19,202 nucleotides of DNA, taken from positions 1 through 19,202 of the forward strand of contig CAZFDT010000097.1 of assembly GCA_964518335.1 (NCBI GenBank), written 5' to 3'. A model generated the notes under the pieces. That model worked only from the letters and a program-made list of their open reading frames with translations, searched no databases and was not told where the DNA came from. The position numbers and the translations under genes are program-made. Shown here piece after piece: positions 6,477 to 13,069 of the stretch (its first letter is position 1; every line of letters begins with the position of its first letter). This DNA comes from CAZFDT01 sp964518335 (lineage in GTDB: Bacteria; Planctomycetota; Phycisphaerae; Phycisphaerales; Phycisphaeraceae).

Positions 6477-8772
6477 TTTAGGCGTGAATCGAAGCACGAC
6501 GTCAACTTTTGCCAGCGTCATATACGAGGATGTGTTCCAGCATGGTCACAACGTGAGCATGCTGGGTATCGGCGGTGATGGACGGGTCCCTCGTCGGTGC
6601 AGATCGGTCGCGGAGGTCGTGTCCGCAGCCGAGGAATTGGCGGATCAAGAGCTGAACGTCTACTACCCGACAACCCTGGTTCGAGCGGACCGACAGTTGA
6701 AACCCGGCACCCGCGGAACCGAGGCGGAGATGGATGCCCTAATCGGGCTACACGCCGACCTGGACCTGCGTGGTGACGCCCATCCCAACGCCACGATCCC
6801 CGACGTCGCCACGGCGTTGGCGATCATCGACGCGTTCGAGATGTCCCCTTCATGCGTCGTCTTCACCGGGCACGGCATCCAGGCCGTTTGGCTGTTCAAG
6901 GAACCGCTGGAGATCGTGACTGCTGACGATCGTCGCCGGGCGAAGCTGCTGGTCCGCCGGTTCGTCGGAACGATCGCTGCCATCGGCCGAATGAATGGCG
7001 GCCACGTCATTGACGCCACTGGCGACTTGGCCCGCGTCCTGCGAATGCCGGGCACGATCAATCGCAAAGTCATCAGTGACGTGGCGCTCCCACCGGTGCC
7101 CACGAAGATCATCAGGCCCGAACCGTTTGATGCCGAGATCGTTCGGTACAACCCCGACGATCTCGAACCATGGCTCGTGTGGCTGAGTGAAGACGATCAC
7201 GCGATCGACTACTCACTCGTGGGAAGCTTCAAGCTCGACTCGGCAGCGGCGGCACCGGCGATTGTCCGGAGCCAATCCCAGCGATCAACCACGTTCGCTC
7301 AGCTGTGGAACAACGACCCGGCGGCGAAGCTGAACGATCACAGCAGCAGCGGCTACCGTTACGCGATCATGGGACATCTCGTGAGGGCGGGCGCCACCGA
7401 CCAGGAGATCGCCGACGCCATCTGCGCCTGGTACTCGATCCACGATCCCGCATACGAGAAGCACCTGCGTCGGCCAGCGCTGATCCTGCACGAGATCGCC
7501 AAGCAGCGCACGCGGTCCGACAAGACGCAGCCGACGACTGCGAATGCCCCGGAAGCCAGGATGCCGATGCCGCCGAACGTGGAGGGGCCATGTGGAATCC
7601 GCCTGATCGCTGCCGAATCCAAGCCCACCGCATCAAAGCGCCGAGTCCGTTTTGAGGTTGAAGTAGAGGGACAGCCCGCCGGCGAGATCCTCGTGACGGA
7701 CGCCGGCGACTCTGGACAGAAGGCTTGCTCCCATCTGGACCAAATTCTCGTTGATGCACGCGGCGAAGATGGGCATACCGATGCACAACGCGACGAAGTC
7801 CACAAGTGGCTGCGCGGGCTCGCGACCGCCAGGCAGTTGGATCGCGTGATCGAAGATCTCACGAAGTATCAAGAGTGCAGTCAGGCCTCGCTGGCGGCAC
7901 CCATCAAGCCCACCGTCCACGACCTCACCGTCAGGTTCCTGATGACGACACTCGGCTTGGCGTTTCGCGAGCCGGGAGGCTTGGTTTGGTCGGAGGCAAG
8001 GGCATCGACTTTGTCACGCAACGACATCATGGGTTACTTCCCTCAGGAGCTTCTCCAGATCATCAAGGGCGCGAGCAACTACGCCATGCCCACGGCAAGC
8101 AACCCCACGAAGCACATCCACCATCTTCAGATCGAGTACAAGTCGATCTGGTCGACAATCGAGAAGAACCTGCCTACCGAAATCGAGGCACAGCAGCTCG
8201 GGCAGAGTTCAATGGCCGCAGCACGGCTGCGGGACGAAATATGCCGCATCTTCGAAACGCCGGAGGTCTGGACCAAGGCCGCGAGCCCCGGCCCGGAGGG
8301 ACGCCAGGTCGACCGGATCTCGCTGGCGCTTCGGGCGCAGGAGATAGCCGCCAGCGCCCACGGGCAGTCACGATGGTTGCGTATCGTCCGCGGCGCCGAC
8401 GCATTCGTCCGTGTGGAGCTCAACACTTCAGGCGAGCCCGTGGTCTGGCTGGGCATGCGGGCCACGCTCTGCCAGGGCGCCGTCAACAAGATCAGAATCC
8501 CGGCCATCAGGAACCAGCACGATCTCAAGGTCCTGATGGATCGCTACGGCTTCAGCGACCAGGGCGCGGTTTCCGACCGGCTGCACCGCGAGGATGGTCA
8601 ATTGCGAGTCTGTGTGCTGGCGCGGCAACTGACGGATCGTCTCCTTCGTGGCGCTGGTGACGACGATGAGGCGCCGCCCTCTGTCACAAAACTGGTCGGC
8701 GATTCTGTGACACGCGATGACGACGAACTTGACCTTGTGGCCCATGCCGGGGAGGTGGGACATGCAGGTTAA
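6454..8772 (+). CDS. Primase-polymerase (AEP/RepB-like primase domain), 772 aa
   Basis: ATG 6454 has a G-rich RBS (GGGGG, 5 nt spacing) inside the end of the previous gene. Residues 96-205 carry the archaeo-eukaryotic primase signature of plasmid and phage replication proteins: LHADLDL with the metal-binding Asp102/Asp104, CVVFTGHGIQAVWLF with His140, and IDATGDLARVLRMPGTINR with Asp187. Residues about 285-345 (SGYRYAIMGHLVRAGATDQE to HEIAKQR) look like a helical PriCT-type accessory domain. The C-terminal 400 residues are not recognised; I see no Walker A box, so no built-in helicase ATPase. It would synthesise primers for replication of the element. It is translationally coupled to the ParB/TOPRIM gene by a 23-bp overlap, which suggests that the two proteins work together. 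Confidence 0.8.
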   Translation: MSSYTTHDLGVNRSTTSTFASVIYEDVFQHGHNVSMLGIGGDGRVPRRCRSVAEVVSAAEELADQELNVYYPTTLVRADRQLKPGTRGTEAEMDALIGLHADLDLRGDAHPNATIPDVATALAIIDAFEMSPSCVVFTGHGIQAVWLFKEPLEIVTADDRRRAKLLVRRFVGTIAAIGRMNGGHVIDATGDLARVLRMPGTINRKVISDVALPPVPTKIIRPEPFDAEIVRYNPDDLEPWLVWLSEDDHAIDYSLVGSFKLDSAAAAPAIVRSQSQRSTTFAQLWNNDPAAKLNDHSSSGYRYAIMGHLVRAGATDQEIADAICAWYSIHDPAYEKHLRRPALILHEIAKQRTRSDKTQPTTANAPEARMPMPPNVEGPCGIRLIAAESKPTASKRRVRFEVEVEGQPAGEILVTDAGDSGQKACSHLDQILVDARGEDGHTDAQRDEVHKWLRGLATARQLDRVIEDLTKYQECSQASLAAPIKPTVHDLTVRFLMTTLGLAFREPGGLVWSEARASTLSRNDIMGYFPQELLQIIKGASNYAMPTASNPTKHIHHLQIEYKSIWSTIEKNLPTEIEAQQLGQSSMAAARLRDEICRIFETPEVWTKAASPGPEGRQVDRISLALRAQEIAASAHGQSRWLRIVRGADAFVRVELNTSGEPVVWLGMRATLCQGAVNKIRIPAIRNQHDLKVLMDRYGFSDQGAVSDRLHREDGQLRVCVLARQLTDRLLRGAGDDDEAPPSVTKLVGDSVTRDDDELDLVAHAGEVGHAG

Positions 8773-8814
8773 TGCCTGTCCGCAAAGATATTACGTCGAA
8801 TTCGCCGGATCACA

Positions 8815-8899
8815 CTTTTTTTTATTTGCTTACACGCGCACGCGTCTCTCTTCTCTTGATTCATACATGGTGTGCGCACGCGTAGCAAAGAAAAAAAAG
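8815..8899. repeat. Long imperfect inverted repeat with T8/A8 tracts and GCGCACGCGT repeats; possible origin or strong hairpin
   Basis: The arm at 8815-8830 (CTTTTTTTTATTTGCT) pairs with 8884-8899 at 15 of 16 positions. Inside the arms GCGCACGCGT occurs as an exact direct repeat at 8836-8845 and 8874-8883, and both copies can extend the pairing in part. The region lies in the 150-bp gap between the primase gene and the HTH gene, is the most AT-biased spot nearby, and ends in purine/pyrimidine tracts. It could be a replication origin next to its primase, a bidirectional terminator or an excisionase site. Confidence 0.6.
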
Positions 8900-8922
8900 C
8901 GCGCACCCCATCGGAGAGCGCG

Positions 8923-9270
8923 ATGACGACGCGGCGCGACCACGAGCACCAGCTCAACGACGGCCGCGATACAGGCGTGGTTGACTACGACCACGACCAG
9001 CCCGGGCATGAGCCTGGCGCGTCCACGATGATCAGCATGGCGCCTATCGAGCCGCTGGCAGTGGACGTAGACCAGGCGGCGACCCTGATCGGCGTCAGCC
9101 GCAGCGCGTTCTACAAGCTCGCCAGTGCTGGACTCATCGGGCCAGCAGGTGTGAGGCTGGGCAAACACGTGCGCTATCCCCTGGTCGAACTGCGCGAATG
9201 GGCTGCGGCAGGGATGCCTCCGCGGCACGAATGGGCCGCCCTGCATGGTCGCCTGGGAGGCTCGAAATAA
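8923..9270 (+). CDS. Excisionase/AlpA-like helix-turn-helix protein, 115 aa
   Basis: ATG 8923 is preceded by GGAGAG at 8913-8918; an upstream GTG frame overlaps the palindromic region and is unlikely. Residues 1-35 are polar and rich in Asp and His. Residues 48-95 (VDVDQAATLIGVSRSAFYKL, then a loop, then GKHVRYPLVELREWAA) are a MerR/excisionase-type winged helix: an N-terminal helix-turn-helix followed by the R(Y/F)xxxELxxW wing typical of AlpA/Xis regulators. It would bind DNA near the attachment site to direct excision or to control the integrase gene. It lies 100 bp upstream of the integrase on the same strand, the usual Xis-Int arrangement. Confidence 0.75.
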   Translation: MTTRRDHEHQLNDGRDTGVVDYDHDQPGHEPGASTMISMAPIEPLAVDVDQAATLIGVSRSAFYKLASAGLIGPAGVRLGKHVRYPLVELREWAAAGMPPRHEWAALHGRLGGSK

Positions 9271-9370
9271 CTGGGAATTCCAGCATAAATGGCCTTGATC
9301 AATGTGCCAGCAGTCGCCCTTGTGTGTCCTGCCGGCCGCGAGGTAGATGGCCGGGGAAAGGACGCAAGCA

Positions 9371-10603
9371 ATGGCGACATGGCGAGCATTCAAGAAGCAG
9401 AAGAACCGTACCCGGTACACGATCACCGGGCCTGACCATCTGGGCGTCATCCGGCAGATGCCGGCGTTCAGCCGGTTGGACCTGAGCATCGAACTGGCCC
9501 GCAATGTGGCGTCGCTCGTGGAGCACAAGCGAAGCAACTGGACGCTGGCGCCGCATCTGGCAGTCTGGGTCCAAGGGGTGGCGCCGGACATCAAGAACCG
9601 GTTGGCTGAGTTCGGGCTGGTGAACGGGCACGTCAAGCCCATCGCCGATCACCTGACTGACTTCGAGGCGGCGCTCAGGGTCAAGCGGAACACACCGCGG
9701 TACGTCGCTCAGACCTTGTTTCGCATCCGGTCCGTTGTGGACGGATGCCAGGTCATCCACTGGTCGGATGTGCAGGCGAGCAAGGTGCAGCAGTTCATCG
9801 CCGGACTGATGTCGAGCAAGACGCAGTCGGCTACGGCACAGACGATGAACTACTACCTGCGCGACTTCAAGAGCTTCGTTCGCTGGGCGGTGAGGGACGG
9901 TCGCCTGCCCCAGTCGCCGGTCGAGCACCTGCGTCCCTTGCCTGCCGCCAAGGTGCGAAGCGACCGGCGCCACGAGCGGCGGGCTCTGTCGGTCGACGAC
10001 GCCATCCGGCTGTTGGCCACGACCAAGGCCCAGCCCGAACGGTACGGCATGACCGGCTCCGAGCGAGCACTGCTCTACCGCGTGGCGATCGAGACGGGCC
10101 TGCGGGCCAGCGAGATGCGTTCGCTCACCCGCCAGTCCTTCGAGCTGGACGCCGAGGACCCGACGGTGACCGTCCAAGGCGCCTATACGAAGAACGGGGA
10201 GAAGGCGACGCTGCCGCTGCGGGCGGAGATCATCCCCGAGTTGGCCGCGTTGCTGGCGACCAAGATGCCGCAGGCGCCGGCGTTCAACATGCCGGGGCCG
10301 CATGATGTGATCCGAATGCTCCGGGCTGACCTCATGGCGGCAGGCATCCCGTACAGGCTCGACGAGAAGCACGGCAAGGTGATCGACTTCCATTCGCTCC
10401 GCCACACCTGCGGGACGTTCCTGGCAGCGGCAGGGGTTCACCCCAAGGTCATCCAGAAGATCATGCGGCACTCGACGATTACGCTCACGATGAACACGTA
10501 CACCCATGCCTTCCAAAGTGACGAGGTGGCGGCGATCGCTAAGCTGCCGAGCCTCGTCGCCCTCTCGCTACCCGAGCCACAACCCATCGCCCAGTCCGCG
10601 TAG
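9371..10603 (+). CDS. Tyrosine recombinase / integrase, 410 aa, catalytic residues complete
   Basis: AAGGA lies 8 nt before ATG 9371; an ATG at 9347 is in frame but has poorer spacing. Residues 85-190 form the helical core-binding (SAM-like) domain, including NYYLRDFKSFVRWAVRDGRL. The catalytic domain has Arg245 (TGLRASEM), a beta-hairpin Lys278, His341 and Arg344 (FHSLRHTCGTFL), His367 (IMRHSTI) and the nucleophile Tyr377 (MNTYTH). All are intact, so the enzyme is probably active in integrating and excising the element. There is no IntI-specific insertion before the H-x-x-R box, so it is not an integron integrase. It closes the plus-strand module. The att site is not identified; the tRNA-Leu 2 kb downstream is a candidate only by proximity. 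Confidence 0.92.
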   Translation: MATWRAFKKQKNRTRYTITGPDHLGVIRQMPAFSRLDLSIELARNVASLVEHKRSNWTLAPHLAVWVQGVAPDIKNRLAEFGLVNGHVKPIADHLTDFEAALRVKRNTPRYVAQTLFRIRSVVDGCQVIHWSDVQASKVQQFIAGLMSSKTQSATAQTMNYYLRDFKSFVRWAVRDGRLPQSPVEHLRPLPAAKVRSDRRHERRALSVDDAIRLLATTKAQPERYGMTGSERALLYRVAIETGLRASEMRSLTRQSFELDAEDPTVTVQGAYTKNGEKATLPLRAEIIPELAALLATKMPQAPAFNMPGPHDVIRMLRADLMAAGIPYRLDEKHGKVIDFHSLRHTCGTFLAAAGVHPKVIQKIMRHSTITLTMNTYTHAFQSDEVAAIAKLPSLVALSLPEPQPIAQSA

Positions 10604-10673
10604 GCGGGAGGCAACTCTCTGTCTTCCGGGGCGGGCGTCGCCGGTCAACGGCAGCCGATGCTCAGGCCCCACA

Positions 10674-10998
10674 CTATAGGGTTCTGGTGTCTTCCACGAA
10701 TCCGAGGTGCTTACAGACCTGACCACTGCGTTGCTCGCCACCTGAGTCTACAAGAACAACGGTTCGTCCTGATTCGAGCAGTTGTTGCACGTCGTCCGCG
10801 ATGGTGGAAAGCGACTCGGCGGGGATAGGCGAAAAGTCGATCGTGGGGTGCTCAAGGACTTCAAGCGCAAGGTTCGGATGATGGCACTCGAGCCACTCCG
10901 ACAGCGTTGACTTGCCACGCCGCTCCTCAGGCGTGCCCACCCCCCCCGCAGAACGAGTAGAAGCAGAATTCGCTCTGATCTTTCGGTGGCGGCTTCCA
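10674..10998 (-). pseudogene. Truncated phosphatase-like protein, possible frameshift at a G8 run
   Basis: The C-terminal 88 codons (from GTG 10940) read VGTPEERRGKSTLSEWLECH, a Pro-rich spacer, then TVVLVDSGGEQRSGQVCKHLGF. The last part has the shape of the P-loop of dual-specificity phosphatases (HCxxGxxRSG), but the catalytic Cys is Asp here, so it may be a non-catalytic member or a different family. Upstream of a run of eight G on the coding strand (10940-10947) the protein-like sequence KPPPKDQSEFCFYSFCGG lies in another frame, which suggests a one-base slip or a sequencing error. Further upstream the sequence runs into the half attC at 10994-11012, so the N-terminus is missing. Probably non-functional. 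Confidence 0.5.
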
Positions 10999-11012
10999 GT
11001 GCGTGGTTATAC
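10994..11012 (-). repeat. Half attC site (R''-L'' only) after the proteasome-like gene
   Basis: On the minus strand GTATAAC-CAC-GCACTGGAA follows, and overlaps, the TAA stop of the proteasome-like gene. It has the same order and spacing as GCATAAC-CCC-GCACTGGAA at the next cassette boundary. The second half (L' and a GTTRRRY core) is not found in the following 150 bases, so the site is truncated where the phosphatase-like fragment begins. Confidence 0.65.
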
Positions 11013-11669
11013 GGGCGGTTCCAGCCACTTACAGCTTGAGGAAGTAATCTCAAGTTGATGCTTGTGACCACCGCAAGTCTTCGGCTTAGCGCTCATGACC
11101 CGCTTGTACAACTCGTCTGAAAGCTGCTTCGCATACGTCGTGTCGTTTGAAAGCAACTTGCAATGGGAAAGCTTCGCGTCCACGGGCGACGACAGGAACT
11201 GCTTGATGGGTTGTGCACAATCCCCGCCCAGTAGAAGTGGCCCATGCGGGATTGCTTTTCTGTGAAGTCCCTCTGGCGACTTGAACCAGTCAACTTCGTA
11301 GACCGCGAAACCTGCCGTTGCAGCTTTTCCGAGGATCCAAAAGCCACAGTATTTCCGCAGATGACTACCAAGCAAAGTTTTGGCGATGGTGGCATCGAAG
11401 CTCGTTAGTAGCTTCATTGCGACCACATCGACATCCGAGTCGGTCGATCCAAGAGATGAAAGAAACGGACCGACAAGCGTCTCAACTGGTACACCATTAA
11501 GCTTGTTTTCGCCGTGATGAGCTATGGCGACGGGAAGCGTGGGGTGCGGGAAAATCTTCTTCAGGGTATCCGTTGTCACAGAATGACCCGCGGCGGTGGT
11601 CAGATTGCTTCGGCCGTCCGCTGTGACGACGATGCCGTTCGCAAACTTTGCTGAGATCAAGAGCGTCAT
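11007..11669 (-). CDS. Proteasome-like Ntn hydrolase, 220 aa (integron-type cassette gene)
   Basis: Start ATG 11669 (MTLLISAKFANGIVVTADGR) is chosen because the 13 codons upstream lie within the attC site. After removal of Met the N-terminal Thr would be the nucleophile; Asp at position 17 from it (TADGR) and a Lys pair at about 36 (TLKKIFP) fit the Thr1-Asp17-Lys33 layout of proteasome beta/HslV-type enzymes. The later phrases VAIAHHGENK, FAVYEVDWF and GPLLLGGDCAQPIKQFL agree with the family's central strands. It may be a stand-alone peptidase or a remote relative of Anbu/HslV; no HslU-type ATPase is nearby. It is flanked by a complete attC upstream and a half attC downstream. The RBS is weak. 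Family assignment fairly confident, substrate unknown. Confidence 0.75.
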   Translation of the reverse strand: MTLLISAKFANGIVVTADGRSNLTTAAGHSVTTDTLKKIFPHPTLPVAIAHHGENKLNGVPVETLVGPFLSSLGSTDSDVDVVAMKLLTSFDATIAKTLLGSHLRKYCGFWILGKAATAGFAVYEVDWFKSPEGLHRKAIPHGPLLLGGDCAQPIKQFLSSPVDAKLSHCKLLSNDTTYAKQLSDELYKRVMSAKPKTCGGHKHQLEITSSSCKWLEPPV

Positions 11670-11687
11670 CGCTGTATCGCCCCGCCC

Positions 11688-11786
11688 GTATAACGGATCA
11701 GCATTCAACGGCCGGCCGGGCGCTCAGCCGCGTGGGATCACAAGGACCGTTCCGCCCGGCCGGTCCGTTCCAGTGCGGGGTTATGC
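11688..11786 (-). repeat. Complete integron attC recombination site, 99 bp
   Basis: Read on the minus strand: R'' GCATAAC (11786-11780), spacer CCC, L'' GCACTGGAACGG, central arm CCGGCCGGGCG, a loop of about 30 nt, the matching arm CGCCCGGCCGG, L' CCGTTGAATGC, spacer TGATCC, and R' GTTATAC (11694-11688). The arms pair along about 20 bp, with an unpaired T (11764) and G on one strand only. These are the extrahelical bases that give attC hairpins their strand selectivity. R'' overlaps the NUDIX stop codon, and the next gene starts 18 nt after R', as in true cassettes. Confidence 0.85.
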
Positions 11787-12239
11787 CCCAGCCGCGACGG
11801 CCGGAAGTTTTGCCACGTAGTCGTCATAGTTGGCAACCAGTTTCGGAACGCCATCGGGGAGATCAGCCCAAAAGAACTCGAACCAAATCGGCTCCGTCTT
11901 TCCGCCGGAAGTTTCCGCGTGCCGCCATGACTCCTTCACTTGACCATCATAGCGCAGATGAAAGAACCATCGATGCTGCAGCTCATTTGCGCCGCAATCG
12001 GACATGTCACGTTCGTCGCGGGCGATGAACGAAACCAGCTGGAGCCCCCTGAGCCCGGTCTCTTCTTCTGCTTCACGGAGAACCGCGTCCGCCGGCTCCT
12101 CGCCGGCATCAATCGTCCCGGCCGGAACCTGCAAACCCGCTTCAGGAAAGTGAACATGGCGGAAGACTAACAGCCGACGCCCACTCGTCACGTAGGCGTA
12201 AGCTCGATGGCGAATCTTTCGTGGGCCTCTCTGGGGCAT
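11781..12239 (-). CDS. NUDIX hydrolase, 152 aa (integron-type cassette gene)
   Basis: Residues 41-63 are a perfect Nudix box: G-x5-E-x7-R-E-A-x-E-E-x-G-L, reading GTIDAGEEPADAVLREAEEE then TGL. The box binds Mg2+ and hydrolyses nucleoside diphosphates linked to another moiety. The fold is complete (VTSGRRLLVFRH before the box, HRWFFHLRYDG and EFFWADLPDG after it) and the length is usual for the family. The only reasonable start is ATG 12239, which lies inside a GTTATGC core (12236-12242), so no normal RBS can precede it within the cassette. The stop overlaps the R'' of the downstream attC. NUDIX genes are common cassette cargo. Substrate unknown. Confidence 0.92.
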   Translation of the reverse strand: MPQRGPRKIRHRAYAYVTSGRRLLVFRHVHFPEAGLQVPAGTIDAGEEPADAVLREAEEETGLRGLQLVSFIARDERDMSDCGANELQHRWFFHLRYDGQVKESWRHAETSGGKTEPIWFEFFWADLPDGVPKLVANYDDYVAKLPAVAAGA

Positions 12240-12300
12240 AACCACTGATTATTCTGACCCGCCGTCCATATAGCATCCCGCCCGCCGGGCATGATAATCG
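12236..12300 (-). repeat. Degenerate attC or attI-like site upstream of the NUDIX cassette
   Basis: On the minus strand an imperfect hairpin, GATTATCATGCCCGGCGGG pairing with CGGCGGGTCAGAATAATC, is followed four bases later by the core GTTATGC (12242-12236). The partner R'' (a GCATAAC-like heptamer on the other side of the hairpin) is not present. This may be a decayed attC from a lost upstream cassette or the array's original attI edge. Confidence 0.45.
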
Positions 12301-12337
12301 GCGCGGATGGCGCGTGAAAGGCCAATCCCGAGGCGAC

Positions 12338-12380
12338 AGGCGGCACAGCTCGCCCGATAGCGTGCCGCCTGGGCGGCACG
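12338..12380. promoter_or_regulatory. Two mutually exclusive GC-rich hairpins
   Basis: AGGCGGCAC (12338-12346) can pair with GTGCCGCCT (12362-12370); alternatively CGTGCCGCC (12361-12369) can pair with GGCGGCACG (12372-12380). Both are 9-bp perfect stems sharing the middle strand. No T tract follows on the plus strand and no gene is nearby in either direction, so a role as terminator or attenuator is speculative. The gap 12246-12650 otherwise holds only tandem repeats and tRNA-like debris. Confidence 0.4.
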
Positions 12381-12550
12381 GATTCCCGTGCGGCGGCCGG
12401 TGGCACATCCAAGACGGAGCCTACGGAGCCTTGTGCGCGAACGACCGGGCGCTTGCACGCGCCGAGGTTTCACGCGATTCCTGGCCATCCTCAACGCACG
12501 CGCGAGGCTTAGCACCCCGCGGGTCGCGCCACGGGTCGCACTAGGTGTAC

Positions 12551-12580
12551 TGAACGGGACGGAACGGGACGCAACGGGAT
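12551..12580. repeat. Three tandem 10-bp repeats (AACGGGA core)
   Basis: TGAACGGGAC, GGAACGGGAC and GCAACGGGAT follow one another exactly in register, with a weaker fourth unit TTGAACGCGA. The last copy merges into a tRNA-like T-arm sequence on the minus strand. Confidence 0.7.
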
Positions 12581-12649
12581 TTGAACGCGACCCGAGGCCG
12601 TATTAGCAGATCGGCCACAAGCCGCGACGGGGTCGTAGTTTGTGTCGGA
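12569..12649 (-). other. tRNA-like remnant (not a functional tRNA)
   Basis: On the minus strand the ends GACACAA and TTGCGTC pair at six of seven positions over about 80 nt. The segment contains GTTCAAATCCCG, a T-loop-like sequence, and CTGCTAA in an anticodon-loop-like place. The D arm and the T stem do not fold properly. It looks like a decayed tRNA or an attachment-site relic rather than a working gene. Confidence 0.25.
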
Positions 12650-12650
12650 G

Positions 12651-12679
12651 TTGACGAAACGACAAGAGGTTATGAAAAT
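12651..12679 (+). promoter_or_regulatory. Candidate promoter of tRNA-Leu
   Basis: TTGACG at 12651-12656 is followed after 17 bp by GAAAAT at 12674-12679; the tRNA starts 14 nt later. The -35 box is good, the -10 box moderate. Confidence 0.45.
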
Positions 12680-12692
12680 ACCTCGCTCACCA

Positions 12693-12779
12693 GCCGGTGT
12701 GGCGGAACTGGCAGACGCGACGGATTCAAAATCCGTTCCGACCATAAATCGGGTGTGGGTTCGATTCCCTCCACCGGCA
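12693..12779 (+). tRNA. tRNA-Leu, anticodon CAA
   Basis: The 87-nt gene has a perfect acceptor stem GCCGGTG/CACCGGC, a D arm in GGCGGAACTGGCAGACGC, an anticodon stem ACGGA/TCCGT with loop TTCAAAA (anticodon CAA, reads UUG), a long class II variable arm CCGA/TCGG and the T-loop TTCGATT. One T-T mismatch lies in the T stem. CCA is not encoded. A terminator follows directly. The gene also creates spurious reading frames on both strands (for example GVAELADATDSKSV), which should not be annotated. Confidence 0.95.
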
Positions 12780-12783
12780 CTCG

Positions 12784-12817
12784 CAACCTTCGCTGCACGC
12801 GAAGGTTGTGTCGTTTT
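12784..12817 (+). terminator. Rho-independent terminator of tRNA-Leu
   Basis: CAACCTTCGC (12784-12793) pairs perfectly with GCGAAGGTTG (12799-12808) around a 5-nt loop, followed by the weak T-rich tail TGTCGTTTT. It lies five bases after the tRNA. Confidence 0.8.
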
Positions 12818-12859
12818 GGGGGTGTCGGCTTGGGTGCCTCTGAGGTCAACTGCAACAAG

Positions 12860-12899
12860 ACTTGCGTCCACTTTTGCGTCACTTTTGGACGCAAGGCGG
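12860..12899. repeat. Short inverted repeat downstream of tRNA-Leu
   Basis: CTTGCGTCC (from about 12861) and GGACGCAAG (ending near 12896) are exact inverted 9-mers flanking TTTTGCGTCAC. They are followed by a minus-strand T-arm-like GGGGTTCGAGCCC (about 12914-12930). The gap 12818-13069 has no gene. Confidence 0.5.
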
Positions 12900-13069
12900 A
12901 TCGGGCTAGCGGGGCCCGGGCTCGAACCCCTCACGCGGTGACCGGTCCGGCAGCAGACATCGCCACGGCGATTGAACCACCTGGGCGTGGCGGGCGTGTG
13001 AAGGTATTGGTAGAAGTACACACGCAGATTACACTGCTTTGGGGGCAAATCATCGGAAAGAGCGTTGAC

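Noticed and set aside
9371..10603. Integrase considered as the integron integrase of the cassette cluster
   Set aside because: It lacks the extra IntI-specific stretch before the H-x-x-R box, and it reads toward the array from its distal end instead of diverging from the first cassette.
12895..13000. A second tRNA on the minus strand
   Set aside because: Only a T-arm-like stretch and a vague D-arm-like stretch are present; no acceptor stem or seven-base anticodon loop can be built.
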